42,163 nt of DNA from Sedimentisphaerales bacterium. GTDB lineage: Bacteria; Planctomycetota; Phycisphaerae; Sedimentisphaerales; Anaerobacaceae. Numbering within the stretch: the first letter of the stretch is position 1; every line of letters begins with the position of its first letter. A program made the position numbers and the translations under genes. Of the stretch, positions 34,037-42,163 are shown in pieces. The stretch lies in the NCBI GenBank assembly GCA_016931715.1, contig JAFGEF010000086.1, forward strand, positions 1-42,163, given 5' to 3'. The notes under the pieces are model-generated. The model saw only the letters and a list, made by a program, of their open reading frames with translations, was not told the origin of the DNA and searched no databases.

Positions 34037-35314
34037 ATGAACGTATTATTGCTCGGCAGCGGGGGGCGTGAACATGCAATCGCATGGAAATTGTCCCAGT
34101 CAAAGAACTTGGGGAAACTTTTTATTGCTCCCGGCAATCCCGGCACAGCCCAGTGCGGGCAGAATGTTCCGATAGGAGTTTGTGATATTGATAAACTTCT
34201 TGACTTTGCCCGCCAGAACAAAGTTGAATTGGTCGTAGTCGGTCCGGAAGACCCGCTTGATGCAGGAGTTGTGGATGCGTTCGAGGCGGCTGGCATAAAA
34301 GCGTTCGGGCCTGGCGGCAAAGCTGCAAAGCTCGAATCAGACAAGGCATTTGCAAAACAACTGATGCGAGCAAGCTGTGTTGCCACTGCTGAAGGCAGAA
34401 TATTCGACAGGTACAGCGAAGCTAAAGCATATATAGCAAGCAGAGATGAAGCTGTAGTAATCAAAGCGTCAGGTCTTGCAAAGGGTAAGGGAGTATTCGT
34501 GTGCGATGACCCGTCTGATGGGATTTTAGCCGCTGAGAAGATTATGTGCGATAAAATTTTCGGCGATGCCGGCAATGTCATCGTAGTCGAAGACAAGCTT
34601 ATTGGCGAGGAAGCTTCGATTCTGGCTTTTGTCGATGGCAGAAACATTTATATGATGGAATCTTCTCAGGACCACAAACCAATAGGCAATGGTGATACAG
34701 GTCCAAATACTGGCGGAATGGGCGCTTATAGTCCGGCGCCTGTAGTTACAGAAAAACTGATGGATCAAATAACGCGGGAAATTATCGTCCCGATTATAGA
34801 TGGTATGAATCGCAATGATACGCCGTATAAAGGTGTGCTGTATGCCGGGATTATGGCAACTGCAGGCGGTGCGAGAGTGCTGGAATTCAATGTTCGTTTT
34901 GGTGATCCTGAAACTCAGCCTATATTGATGCGCCTTAAAAATGATTTGCTCGAAGTTTTGCTTGCAGTCTGCGACGGAACGCTTGACGAAGTTACTCTTA
35001 AGTGGGATTCGAGGCCGGCAGTATGTGTTGTTATGGCTTCGGGCGGCTATCCGGACGATTATAAAAAAGGATTTAAAATATCCGGTCTGAAAGAAGCACA
35101 GCAGCTCCAGGATGTAATGGTTTTTCACGCGGGCACGAAAGAGGTCGATGGGGAAATTGTAACTGATGGCGGCAGGGTGCTTGGCGTTACTGCTTTGGGG
35201 CAAACTGTCCAGGAGGCAAAGAAAAGAGCCTACGAAGCTGTCGATTTGATAAAATTTGAAGGCGCTTACTGCCGCAGAGATATTGCAGATAAAGCTATAA
35301 ACAGGAACAAATGA
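34037..35314 (+). CDS. purD: Phosphoribosylamine--glycine ligase
   Basis: The 425-residue length is typical, and GAGG lies six bases before the ATG. The N-terminal GSGGREHAIAWKL, the APGNPGTA motif, the ATP-grasp core (VVIKASGLAKGKGV) and GDTGPNTGGMGAYSP are all present, with FNVRFGDPETQPIL later. It makes glycinamide ribonucleotide, the second step of purine synthesis. Its stop overlaps the start of the AsmA-like gene by four bases (ATGA), so the two are translationally coupled. Confidence 0.97.
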   Translation: MNVLLLGSGGREHAIAWKLSQSKNLGKLFIAPGNPGTAQCGQNVPIGVCDIDKLLDFARQNKVELVVVGPEDPLDAGVVDAFEAAGIKAFGPGGKAAKLESDKAFAKQLMRASCVATAEGRIFDRYSEAKAYIASRDEAVVIKASGLAKGKGVFVCDDPSDGILAAEKIMCDKIFGDAGNVIVVEDKLIGEEASILAFVDGRNIYMMESSQDHKPIGNGDTGPNTGGMGAYSPAPVVTEKLMDQITREIIVPIIDGMNRNDTPYKGVLYAGIMATAGGARVLEFNVRFGDPETQPILMRLKNDLLEVLLAVCDGTLDEVTLKWDSRPAVCVVMASGGYPDDYKKGFKISGLKEAQQLQDVMVFHAGTKEVDGEIVTDGGRVLGVTALGQTVQEAKKRAYEAVDLIKFEGAYCRRDIADKAINRNK

Positions 35315-38300
35315 AAAAAACCGGGAAAAAAAGATCGCTGTTCATGACCTTAATGCGATGGCTGTGTTCTCTTTCGATTTTGGCAGTCCTGTTGTGGTAT
35401 ATTTATATTTACACAGGCAAATTGCTCTGTCATATTGCCCTTGGACAGATAGGTGAGCTTACAAATACAAAAATAATCGCCGGTTCGATAAAGTATCAGG
35501 CAAATTGTTCGGTTGTTATCAGCGATATCACAGTTAAGCCGGTTAACAATCCGGGCGTCAGCTCTGAAATAATTAAAGCGAAGAGACTGTTTGCGGTTTT
35601 TAATAAAAAGAGTTTGTTTTTATTCAAGCCCAGGCTGAATGTTATTGATGTCAATGATTTTGTTTTCAGCGCAGTTTATGATGTTAATACGGGCTTGTCA
35701 AATTTGTCAGAAATCAAAATAAAACATCCCGGCGGAAGTTTTGGCAAAGCGCCGAATATTCATCTTGATTCCGGAGAACTTCGATATGTCAAAATTATTA
35801 ATGGACATGAAGAAGTTGCTTTATCTGTACCTGTCGATGCAGTTTTTGAAGCACAGGAGCAGCCCGCGCGTAAATATAATTTTAATATTGAAACCGCAAC
35901 GATGAGTTCCGGTTATGGTCAAAGCCATTTGAAAGGTTCCTGGGAGCCGGGAAAAGTTATTGTCACCGGCGGTATTGCTTCTTTAAGTGTTCCGAAATTC
36001 GATATGGCCTGTTTAATCGACGTATTAGCCGCTGAAGTGAAATACGATAAGACTGAAAACTTTTCTTTGTCTCTTGCAGTCAAAGATATGCGTTCTTTGC
36101 GGAGCCGCGAGCCGAGCGGGCTTGAGTTGGTAATGCCGTCTTTTATTGAAAAGTATGGTTTCTTTACGGCATTGCAGAAATTTCTCGATACATATAAACC
36201 AAAGGGGCTTATAGATATAGATTTGGATATGTCAGGCAATTTGGGCAGGCTCGCGGAAAGTACTATTGCAGGTTATGTTAGTTGCAGGGACATCGCATTC
36301 ACTTACTCTAAATTTCCTTATGAAATTGAGCATCTGGTCGGAAAGATTGATTTTACCCAGGATGGCATATCTTTTAATAATCTCAGCGGCAGGCACGGGG
36401 AATCGGTTTTATCTTTCAGCGGATTGTACAAAAACTTCGGGCCGAATCGTGAATATAAGGTTGATATAGTAAGTGACAAACTGTCTTTGGAAGATGATTT
36501 ATATAAAGCCTTAAACGAAAAGCAGCAGAAAACATGGTCATCGTTTTCGCCGGCAGGTAATGTATCGATAGATTTGCAGATAGTAAGAAAGCCGCAGGCG
36601 GACAGAGAAACAAATCTGCTAATAGGATTGCTCGATGTTAATGCTTCGTATACTAATTTTCCATATCCGTTGAAAAATCTTACCGGGAAAATTATTTTCA
36701 GCCCGGATGAAATAAGTGCACAGAATGTATTTTCGCGGGATGGCAGTATTGAAATTAAAGTAAATGGCGGAATTCTGGATCGCCGGAAGGAGACGCCCGA
36801 ATACAATTTTACAATTGATGTGAATAATGTCCCCCTGGATTCGACTTTGGAAGCCGCATTGCAGGAAAACCAGAAGAAAATGTATCGCAGGCTTCAGCCG
36901 ACTGGTGCGGCTGAAGGTTCTATTCAGGTTTTCAGGCCTGAAGCAGGTGAAATGGATTATACTGCCGATTTGAATTTTAAGGATACTTCAATTAAAATGG
37001 ATTTCCTGTCGGAGCATGTAACAGAGATTTCAGCTCATGCGGTTATTTCACCGGATATGGTGGTTATAAAGGATTTTTCCGGCAAATATGGTGACATTCC
37101 GGTTTTGCTTTCGGGCAGTATTATGCCTGATCAGGAGCAGCGGTTAAGCTATGATATTGCAATGGATTTGAAGAAAGTGCAGTTGGGTGACAAAGAGCTG
37201 CGCAATATATTACCTGGTTCGACACAGAAAACAATAGAACGGTTCGATCCGAACGGCATCGCGGATTTGATTGTCAATTTGAAAAAGCATGATCCCTCAG
37301 AATCCCCGGATTACAGCGTTATTGTTAATTGTCTGGGCAATAGTGTAAATTGTGCCGATTTTCCTTACCCGGTAAAAAACATTACCGGAAGGATGAAAAT
37401 TGATTCGGATAAGGTAGAGATGGAGAATGTTTCCGCATTCCTCAGTGACAATGCTCATGACGAATCAGAAAACGCGAGGATTATTCTTAACGGGGATATA
37501 CGAATTGCCGATGGTATTATAAAGCAAACCGAATTGAATTTTTCCGCAGCTAATATCCTGTTTGATGAACAGTTCGTCAGTCTGCTTCCTCAAAGCTGTC
37601 ATGATTTATATAAATCGCTGTCACCGACTGGAAGCATAGATTTCGATTTTAAGAATTTCCGTTCGATAAAAGATGACAATGGTCTTATGACTATTGAGTT
37701 TGACAGTGCGATAGGGCTGGGCAAATGTGATTTTATACTGTCAAATCAGCCGGCCAGGCTGGATTCGATAGTTCTCCTGCAGGGTAAATATATTTCAGGC
37801 AGGGGATTTAATAATTGTAAAGTCATTGTTGATAAAGGCACTCTTAAAATTCTTGGCAAAACTATGACTGCCTTAAAAACAGAGATTAATTACGACCCCG
37901 ACCGGCAGAAATGGTCATCGGAATATTTTCTTGCTGATTTATATGGCGGTAAAACGACCGGCAATTTCGAGTTTATACAAAAAGATGATGTTCCGATGGA
38001 GTATATTTTGCAGACTGCTTTTGATAATGTCGATTTGGGAAAATTTGTCTCTGATACGAAATTGACAAAGCCGGAAGATGTTGCCTATACCAGTGGAAAA
38101 ATGAGCGGCTCAATGAGTCTGTCTTCCCGGGTGCCGCAAAACAATTCGCGAATCGGCATGTGCAGGGTATCAATTGAAGATATGCAGGTTGGTAAACTTT
38201 CGCCTATGGCGAAGATTTTACAGGTGCTGAACCTGAATGAACCGAGTGACTATGCTTTCGACAGCATGTTCATAGATTCATATATAAAAAGAAACGGCCT

Positions 38301-38586
38301 CGTAGTGGAAAAACTCGATATGTCTGGAAAAGGAGTCGCGTTTTATGGTTCTGGCTCGATAAGTTTATTGAATGGTGTCGTTGATTTATCTTTAATCGCT
38401 CGCGGCCGCAGACTTGCTACGGATGATCCTTCCGTTTTGCAGTCTTTGACCGAGGGACTTGGCCAGGCGGTTATAAGAATGGATGTTACGGGTGATTACC
38501 GCAATGTAAAAGTTGCAACAAGAGCTTTGCCTGTTATAGAAGGTACTCTTCAGATTCTCGGAACAAAGCCAATCGTCGAAAATTGA
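35311..38586 (+). CDS. AsmA/YhdP-like large membrane-anchored protein
   Basis: The 1091-residue protein starts with basic residues and one membrane helix (about 15-37, LCSLSILAVLLWYIYIY). A very long beta-rich body follows, built of repeating units: 'FPYPLKNLTGKI', 'FPYPVKNITGRM' and 'FPYEIEHLVGKI' each open a similar block. The last about 150 residues (SGKMSGSMSLSSRV...GKGVAFYGSGSISLLNGVVDLSLIARG) match the C-terminal end of AsmA-like proteins. These proteins bridge the periplasm and are linked to lipid transport to the outer membrane in Gram-negative bacteria. That role is inferred from family. It overlaps purD by four bases. Confidence 0.82.
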   Translation: MKKTGKKRSLFMTLMRWLCSLSILAVLLWYIYIYTGKLLCHIALGQIGELTNTKIIAGSIKYQANCSVVISDITVKPVNNPGVSSEIIKAKRLFAVFNKKSLFLFKPRLNVIDVNDFVFSAVYDVNTGLSNLSEIKIKHPGGSFGKAPNIHLDSGELRYVKIINGHEEVALSVPVDAVFEAQEQPARKYNFNIETATMSSGYGQSHLKGSWEPGKVIVTGGIASLSVPKFDMACLIDVLAAEVKYDKTENFSLSLAVKDMRSLRSREPSGLELVMPSFIEKYGFFTALQKFLDTYKPKGLIDIDLDMSGNLGRLAESTIAGYVSCRDIAFTYSKFPYEIEHLVGKIDFTQDGISFNNLSGRHGESVLSFSGLYKNFGPNREYKVDIVSDKLSLEDDLYKALNEKQQKTWSSFSPAGNVSIDLQIVRKPQADRETNLLIGLLDVNASYTNFPYPLKNLTGKIIFSPDEISAQNVFSRDGSIEIKVNGGILDRRKETPEYNFTIDVNNVPLDSTLEAALQENQKKMYRRLQPTGAAEGSIQVFRPEAGEMDYTADLNFKDTSIKMDFLSEHVTEISAHAVISPDMVVIKDFSGKYGDIPVLLSGSIMPDQEQRLSYDIAMDLKKVQLGDKELRNILPGSTQKTIERFDPNGIADLIVNLKKHDPSESPDYSVIVNCLGNSVNCADFPYPVKNITGRMKIDSDKVEMENVSAFLSDNAHDESENARIILNGDIRIADGIIKQTELNFSAANILFDEQFVSLLPQSCHDLYKSLSPTGSIDFDFKNFRSIKDDNGLMTIEFDSAIGLGKCDFILSNQPARLDSIVLLQGKYISGRGFNNCKVIVDKGTLKILGKTMTALKTEINYDPDRQKWSSEYFLADLYGGKTTGNFEFIQKDDVPMEYILQTAFDNVDLGKFVSDTKLTKPEDVAYTSGKMSGSMSLSSRVPQNNSRIGMCRVSIEDMQVGKLSPMAKILQVLNLNEPSDYAFDSMFIDSYIKRNGLVVEKLDMSGKGVAFYGSGSISLLNGVVDLSLIARGRRLATDDPSVLQSLTEGLGQAVIRMDVTGDYRNVKVATRALPVIEGTLQILGTKPIVEN

Positions 38587-38762
38587 CATTTATTTGCAGA
38601 ATTCATGTCTCTCTCTCTGCGGATAATATTTCCTTATCATGGAAAATTTCTCCGTAATAGCTCCGGTCAGAATCGAATCAAATAAAAAATATTTTAATTA
38701 AATAACACGTAAGTCCTTATAAAAAAAGCAGATATGAACTATTTATATCTTTTGTTTAGATA

Positions 38763-38779
38763 CTGGCACGATTGTTGCA
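38763..38779 (+). promoter_or_regulatory. Sigma-54 promoter for the FliK-like gene
   Basis: CTGGCACGATTGTTGCA fits the RpoN consensus YTGGCACGrNNNTTGCW at every position, with the GG and GC pairs at the required -24/-12 spacing. Transcription would start near 38790, about 50 bases before the ATG at 38839. Sigma-54 control of flagellar genes is known in many bacteria. It would need an enhancer-binding activator, not seen here. Confidence 0.88.
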
Positions 38780-38838
38780 TATGAATTACTGAACTTGGTT
38801 TATTTATGTTGATATATGTTTATTTGTATTTATAAATT

Positions 38839-40497
38839 ATGATAGAAAACGTAACAAATATTGGACAATTGCTCATGCCTGTGAATCAGGCTGTTTCCGG
38901 CAGAGGTGAAGCCCGAAGTTCCGGTCGTTTTTCGATTGGCGAAGATGATTTTTTGACTGAAAGAAGCGCCTCTGATATTTCATCTGCAGATAACAAATCA
39001 AAAGACGTACAAAAGAGCTGCGAAAAAGATTCCGCTCAGAAGAATAAATACGCAGATGAAAAGCAGTTTAATGAAGAGCCGTCTCAAAAACTGGAAAAAG
39101 ATAATAAGCAGGAAGTGAACAGTTCTAATAAGACAGCAGAAAATGCTGATGATGACCGGCAGGAAGACGAGGAAGTAAAATCAGCGGCAGATTATATCAT
39201 TAATGACCTAGCGAAGCAGGTATTTTCTGGTCAGACAGAGATCGCAAAAGTAGCCGCTGTTTATGTTACGGAACAATCGAATGCTTTAATAAATCAGGCG
39301 GCAAATTCGAGACAAATCGAAATACCGCAGGAAATGGAAAATGGGTGGTCTGGCATACAGGCAATAATGCCTGAAGGCTCGAACTGGCAAAACGGATTAC
39401 AGCAGATTCAGGCGCAGATAAATGAGAACCAGTCAGACGCGGTGTTACCGGAAGTGCAAATCCTCATGAACAATGCGAACCAGTCTTCCAGTGAAGAAGC
39501 TGAGCAAATAACTTCCGGGACTATTGTGAATGAAAATAATCAGGCAAATAATATAGATATTGAGAGTATTATGCAGGGTCAGAAACAGGTTCTGACCGAC
39601 AATGTTTCCGATGGACAAGATAAGCAGGGTGAAGGCGATATAAATTTATTAAAAGCTGTTCAGCAAATTTCCCATGCTAATAAAAAACTCTCTCAAAATC
39701 CAAATACTGAAAACGAGCAAAACAGGGATCAGGCTGATTTAGACAAAAATGTTTTGGAAGGCACAGCAGGAGGAAAAAGTATATTTAATGATGGAATCGA
39801 AAATAAGAATAATAATCTGAATCAGCGACCTGACTTGGCGGATATTTTGACTTATGATGTTGAAGTAAATGATCAAACTGCTTCCATTCTCGACAGCAGT
39901 AAAATAGTTATTGAGCCGGCCGTTTCAAATACAGAAATGGCTCTGGATAAATCTTCGGTTCTTACATTCGATAAAGCAAATCCCGATATAATGCGAGAGA
40001 ATGCCAACGAACATGTTTCAGCTCAGATAAGCAGGCAAATAACAGAATCGATTCACAGCTCAACGCTGCGGCAGGGCGAAGAAAAGCAAATAACTGTTCG
40101 TCTCAATCCGCCTGAGCTGGGTACAGTTCTTATAAAATTCAGCGAACAGGACAGCCGTTTGACAGGGATACTGGAAGTAAGCAATTCTCAAACACGAGTT
40201 GAAATCGAACAGGCTCTGCCGGATATTATCAGGAGCCTTTCCGAGAATGGGATACAATTGAAAAAGGTGGATGTCGTTTCGACTGATACGGGTGATGGGA
40301 ATAATGATGCTTTGCAGGAGCAATTATACTCGGGCGATCAGTCCGGGCAAAACAGCTCTTCAGAACAATACAACGGAGGGGATTACTTCAATAAAGACGG
40401 CTTCCGGCAGTGGTTTTCGAATACGATGGAATACAGCCGCGATTACAGCCGGCAAAACCACTTTGCAAATGCAGGCTCTATCAACGTACTGGCATAG
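38839..40497 (+). CDS. fliK: FliK-like flagellar hook-length control protein
   Basis: The 552-residue protein is low-complexity, acidic and Gln/Asn-rich over about residues 30-390. A compact domain at about 395-480 (ITVRLNPPELGTVLIKFSEQDSRLTGILEVSNSQTR..., then LPDIIRSLSENGIQLKKVDVV) matches the flagellar hook-length control C-terminal domain. A disordered N-terminal half serving as a ruler and a folded C-terminus that switches export specificity is the known FliK plan. No clear ribosome site precedes the ATG. A perfect sigma-54 promoter lies upstream. No other flagellar gene follows before the LamG gene. Confidence 0.85.
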   Translation: MIENVTNIGQLLMPVNQAVSGRGEARSSGRFSIGEDDFLTERSASDISSADNKSKDVQKSCEKDSAQKNKYADEKQFNEEPSQKLEKDNKQEVNSSNKTAENADDDRQEDEEVKSAADYIINDLAKQVFSGQTEIAKVAAVYVTEQSNALINQAANSRQIEIPQEMENGWSGIQAIMPEGSNWQNGLQQIQAQINENQSDAVLPEVQILMNNANQSSSEEAEQITSGTIVNENNQANNIDIESIMQGQKQVLTDNVSDGQDKQGEGDINLLKAVQQISHANKKLSQNPNTENEQNRDQADLDKNVLEGTAGGKSIFNDGIENKNNNLNQRPDLADILTYDVEVNDQTASILDSSKIVIEPAVSNTEMALDKSSVLTFDKANPDIMRENANEHVSAQISRQITESIHSSTLRQGEEKQITVRLNPPELGTVLIKFSEQDSRLTGILEVSNSQTRVEIEQALPDIIRSLSENGIQLKKVDVVSTDTGDGNNDALQEQLYSGDQSGQNSSSEQYNGGDYFNKDGFRQWFSNTMEYSRDYSRQNHFANAGSINVLA

Positions 40498-40745
40498 ATT
40501 CAACCACATTTAGAACAGCAGATCAAGCCTTCCGCGGATCGTGAATAGAGATATTTAAATACATAAAGACTGCCCTGTTCCGCCAGTAAAAAAAGTCATC
40601 TCTAAAAACACTTTTCTTAGTCAATAATATTATTTATTGTGTATTTTGTTATTCTATAACATTAAGATTAAATATACTTTACAGCATCATTGAAATGCAG
40701 GAAAAGTAATTTTTTCTGAATTTCATGCTCGTTTAGCTATTTTTC

Positions 40746-40774
40746 TTGACCTGGCAGCTAAAATTTAGTATAAA
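40746..40774 (+). promoter_or_regulatory. Sigma-70-type promoter upstream of the third LamG gene
   Basis: TTGACC (40746-40751) and TATAAA (40769-40774) are separated by 17 bases. Transcription would start near 40781. It could serve the LamG gene through a long leader, or a small RNA. Confidence 0.6.
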
Positions 40775-40866
40775 TAATATAAAGAGATTAGTATTTATTC
40801 CCAGATCCGGATATTAATGGATTTTGGGGCAAGCAACGTTCTGTAAAATATAAAAGTGCTTAAAGT

Positions 40867-40939
40867 TAAAAGATCGCATAAGTCATAACTGAGTACATCA
40901 TTACAATATTTTACCATCATATTCTTCTATGATCTTTTA
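40867..40939. repeat. Inverted repeat in the long leader
   Basis: TAAAAGATC at 40867-40875 is exactly complementary to 40931-40939, and the adjoining bases are partly complementary. The 55-base interior has no strong structure by eye. It may be a stem of the leader RNA or the ends of a tiny element. Confidence 0.4.
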
Positions 40940-41092
40940 CACACTTACTTTAACGATAAACCGGCAATAATTTTGTTTATTATTAAAATTATTATTCATC
41001 CTTCGTATTTGCCTTTACGGGGAATGGAGTGGTGTTTTCGATTTTGTGCTTATTTTATTTTTTTACATTTTTTTGAGGAAAGGAGAACTGTT

Positions 41093-42163
41093 ATGTTTAA
41101 GAAATTTATTTATTTTTCCTGTCTTATCCTGCTCTTAAACCTGGTTAGCACCTCAAGGGCTGAACTTGTTGCCTATTACTCATTTGATGAAGGCACTGGT
41201 ACTACTGTCGCTGATGGTTCCGACAATGGTTATGATGGTACTATTGAAGGTACTCTTGCCTGGACTGAAGGTGCACCGGATTTTGGTTCAGCACTTCAAT
41301 TTAATGATAATGTCGCTAATTATGTTGATTGTGGTACTTTTAATCCAACAGACCCAGGTACAGGTACACTCTCTATGACCGCATGGGTAAAATGGGCTGG
41401 AGTAGGATCAGCTAATGAGTTTTATAGTGGAATAGTAGGTAAAGGTGATGCTAATGGTCGTATGTTTGCATGGTTAATCGTTGAAACTGCTCATGGAACT
41501 GATCCAGTACGCCAAGTAGGTGCAACTGGTTTTCATGAGTCTTCTGCTCAACCTGGTCCTCAATATGGAAGTATTCTTACTCCTCAAGATGAATGGATTC
41601 ATTTAGCAGTAACCTTTAATGGAGCTACTGGAACATTATATGCTGATGGTGAAGTATCTGGAACATTTACAGGTATGTTGGACCAGAATTATGCTGATAA
41701 GTCGATTCTTATTGGTAATGGTACTAATACAGTTTATCCTCAAGCTTTTAATGGTGTTATCGATGAGTTATATATCTTTAATACAGTTCTTACTCAGGCT
41801 GATATTCAGGCTGCCATGAATGGTACATTAATTAAAATAACTTCAGCAACAAAACCTTCTCCGGCCAATAAAGAAACTGATGTTACTCATGATGCAGCTC
41901 TTAGCTGGAAACCGGGTTATTATGCTGCAGAAGGCGGCACACATAATGTGTTTATCGGTACAGATATCAACGATGTCAATAATGCAACGATAGGACAGCC
42001 TCTGAGTGTTATTACGGCCGAAGGACTGGATGTAAATAACTTTGACCCGGGTTCACTCGAATTCGGCGTAACTTATTACTGGAGAGTTGATGAAGTCAAT
42101 GCTCCTTCAAGCCCCGGTTCGTACAAAGGGCAGGTATGGCAATTCACAGTCGAACCTTATGCT
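41093..42163 (+). CDS. Secreted LamG/fibronectin-like protein, C-terminus off the window
   Basis: The frame is open from the ATG at 41093 to the right edge (357 codons visible), with AAAGGAG seven bases upstream. A signal peptide ends near STSRA, with no lipobox. Residues about 25-240 form a LamG domain (LVAYYSFDEGTGTTVADGS, later FNGVIDELYIFNTVL). From about 245 a fibronectin-like module follows (KPSPANKETDV, HNVFIGTDINDVNNA, YYWRVDEVNAPSSPGS). The overall plan is that of the protein at 1-1231. The LamG part uses mostly T-ending codons for Gly, Thr, Ala and Pro (GGT, ACT, GCT, CCT), while the following module returns to the mixed usage of the rest of the window. Confidence 0.9.
   Translation, partial: MFKKFIYFSCLILLLNLVSTSRAELVAYYSFDEGTGTTVADGSDNGYDGTIEGTLAWTEGAPDFGSALQFNDNVANYVDCGTFNPTDPGTGTLSMTAWVKWAGVGSANEFYSGIVGKGDANGRMFAWLIVETAHGTDPVRQVGATGFHESSAQPGPQYGSILTPQDEWIHLAVTFNGATGTLYADGEVSGTFTGMLDQNYADKSILIGNGTNTVYPQAFNGVIDELYIFNTVLTQADIQAAMNGTLIKITSATKPSPANKETDVTHDAALSWKPGYYAAEGGTHNVFIGTDINDVNNATIGQPLSVITAEGLDVNNFDPGSLEFGVTYYWRVDEVNAPSSPGSYKGQVWQFTVEPYA

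Larger units (their letters stand above)
40498..41092 (+). other. Long intergenic region and leader before the third LamG gene
   Basis: No credible gene was seen. The region holds a sigma-70-type promoter (40746-40774), an inverted repeat (40867-40939) and a ribosome site just before 41093. The promoter implies a leader of about 310 bases. The leader element of the other two LamG-family genes is not present here. Confidence 0.5.

Overview
The window looks like chromosomal DNA of a Planctomycetota bacterium, most likely of the class Phycisphaerae. This rests on gene content and style, not on a marker gene. The signs are large secreted LamG/discoidin proteins built on an 'HNVYFGT...YYWRVDEVN' module, ECF sigma factors paired with membrane anti-sigma-like proteins, a Tat-exported Gfo/Idh/MocA oxidoreductase, a pyruvoyl-type arginine decarboxylase, and a sigma-54 promoter in front of a FliK-like gene. 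No rRNA, tRNA, CRISPR array, complete insertion sequence or prophage was seen.

Layout. 1-4854 (minus): two related secreted carbohydrate-binding-type proteins, the first cut by the window edge. They share a recently duplicated segment and a nearly invariant leader element. One leader carries an IS66-type MITE with target-site duplications; the other is its natural empty site. 5495-9757 (plus): ECF sigma/anti-sigma pair, a YbjQ-family protein, an exported alpha/beta hydrolase and a coiled-coil protein. 9881-16441 (plus): a radical SAM DNA-modification/repair-type protein, pdaD and speB (arginine to agmatine to putrescine), a small lipoprotein, a small unknown protein, a PQQ-like propeller and purH. 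16610-19706 (minus): a second ECF sigma factor, a membrane protein with TPR-like tail and a secreted coiled-coil protein in one operon. 19911-26974: a HEAT membrane protein, lpdA, an exported HEAT protein with Gly/Arg-rich tail, and a Tat oxidoreductase. 27173-30915 (minus): uvrB-nadC-birA. 31018-32886: a small unknown gene and a two-gene AAA ATPase/Toprim-like module that resembles split OLD- or PARIS-type defence systems. 33007-38586: M14 peptidase lipoprotein, purD and an AsmA-like protein. 38839-40497: fliK-like gene. 41093 to the end: a third LamG protein, cut by the right edge.

Three themes stand out. First, surface and secreted proteins with long, structured leaders. Second, small palindromic repeats of several families, three of which fall at gene ends, including the 3' end of both ECF sigma genes, where one is translated in frame and the other supplies the stop codon. 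Third, a small ATPase/Toprim-like pair set among housekeeping genes. These are the parts most worth checking; the rest is ordinary metabolism and repair.
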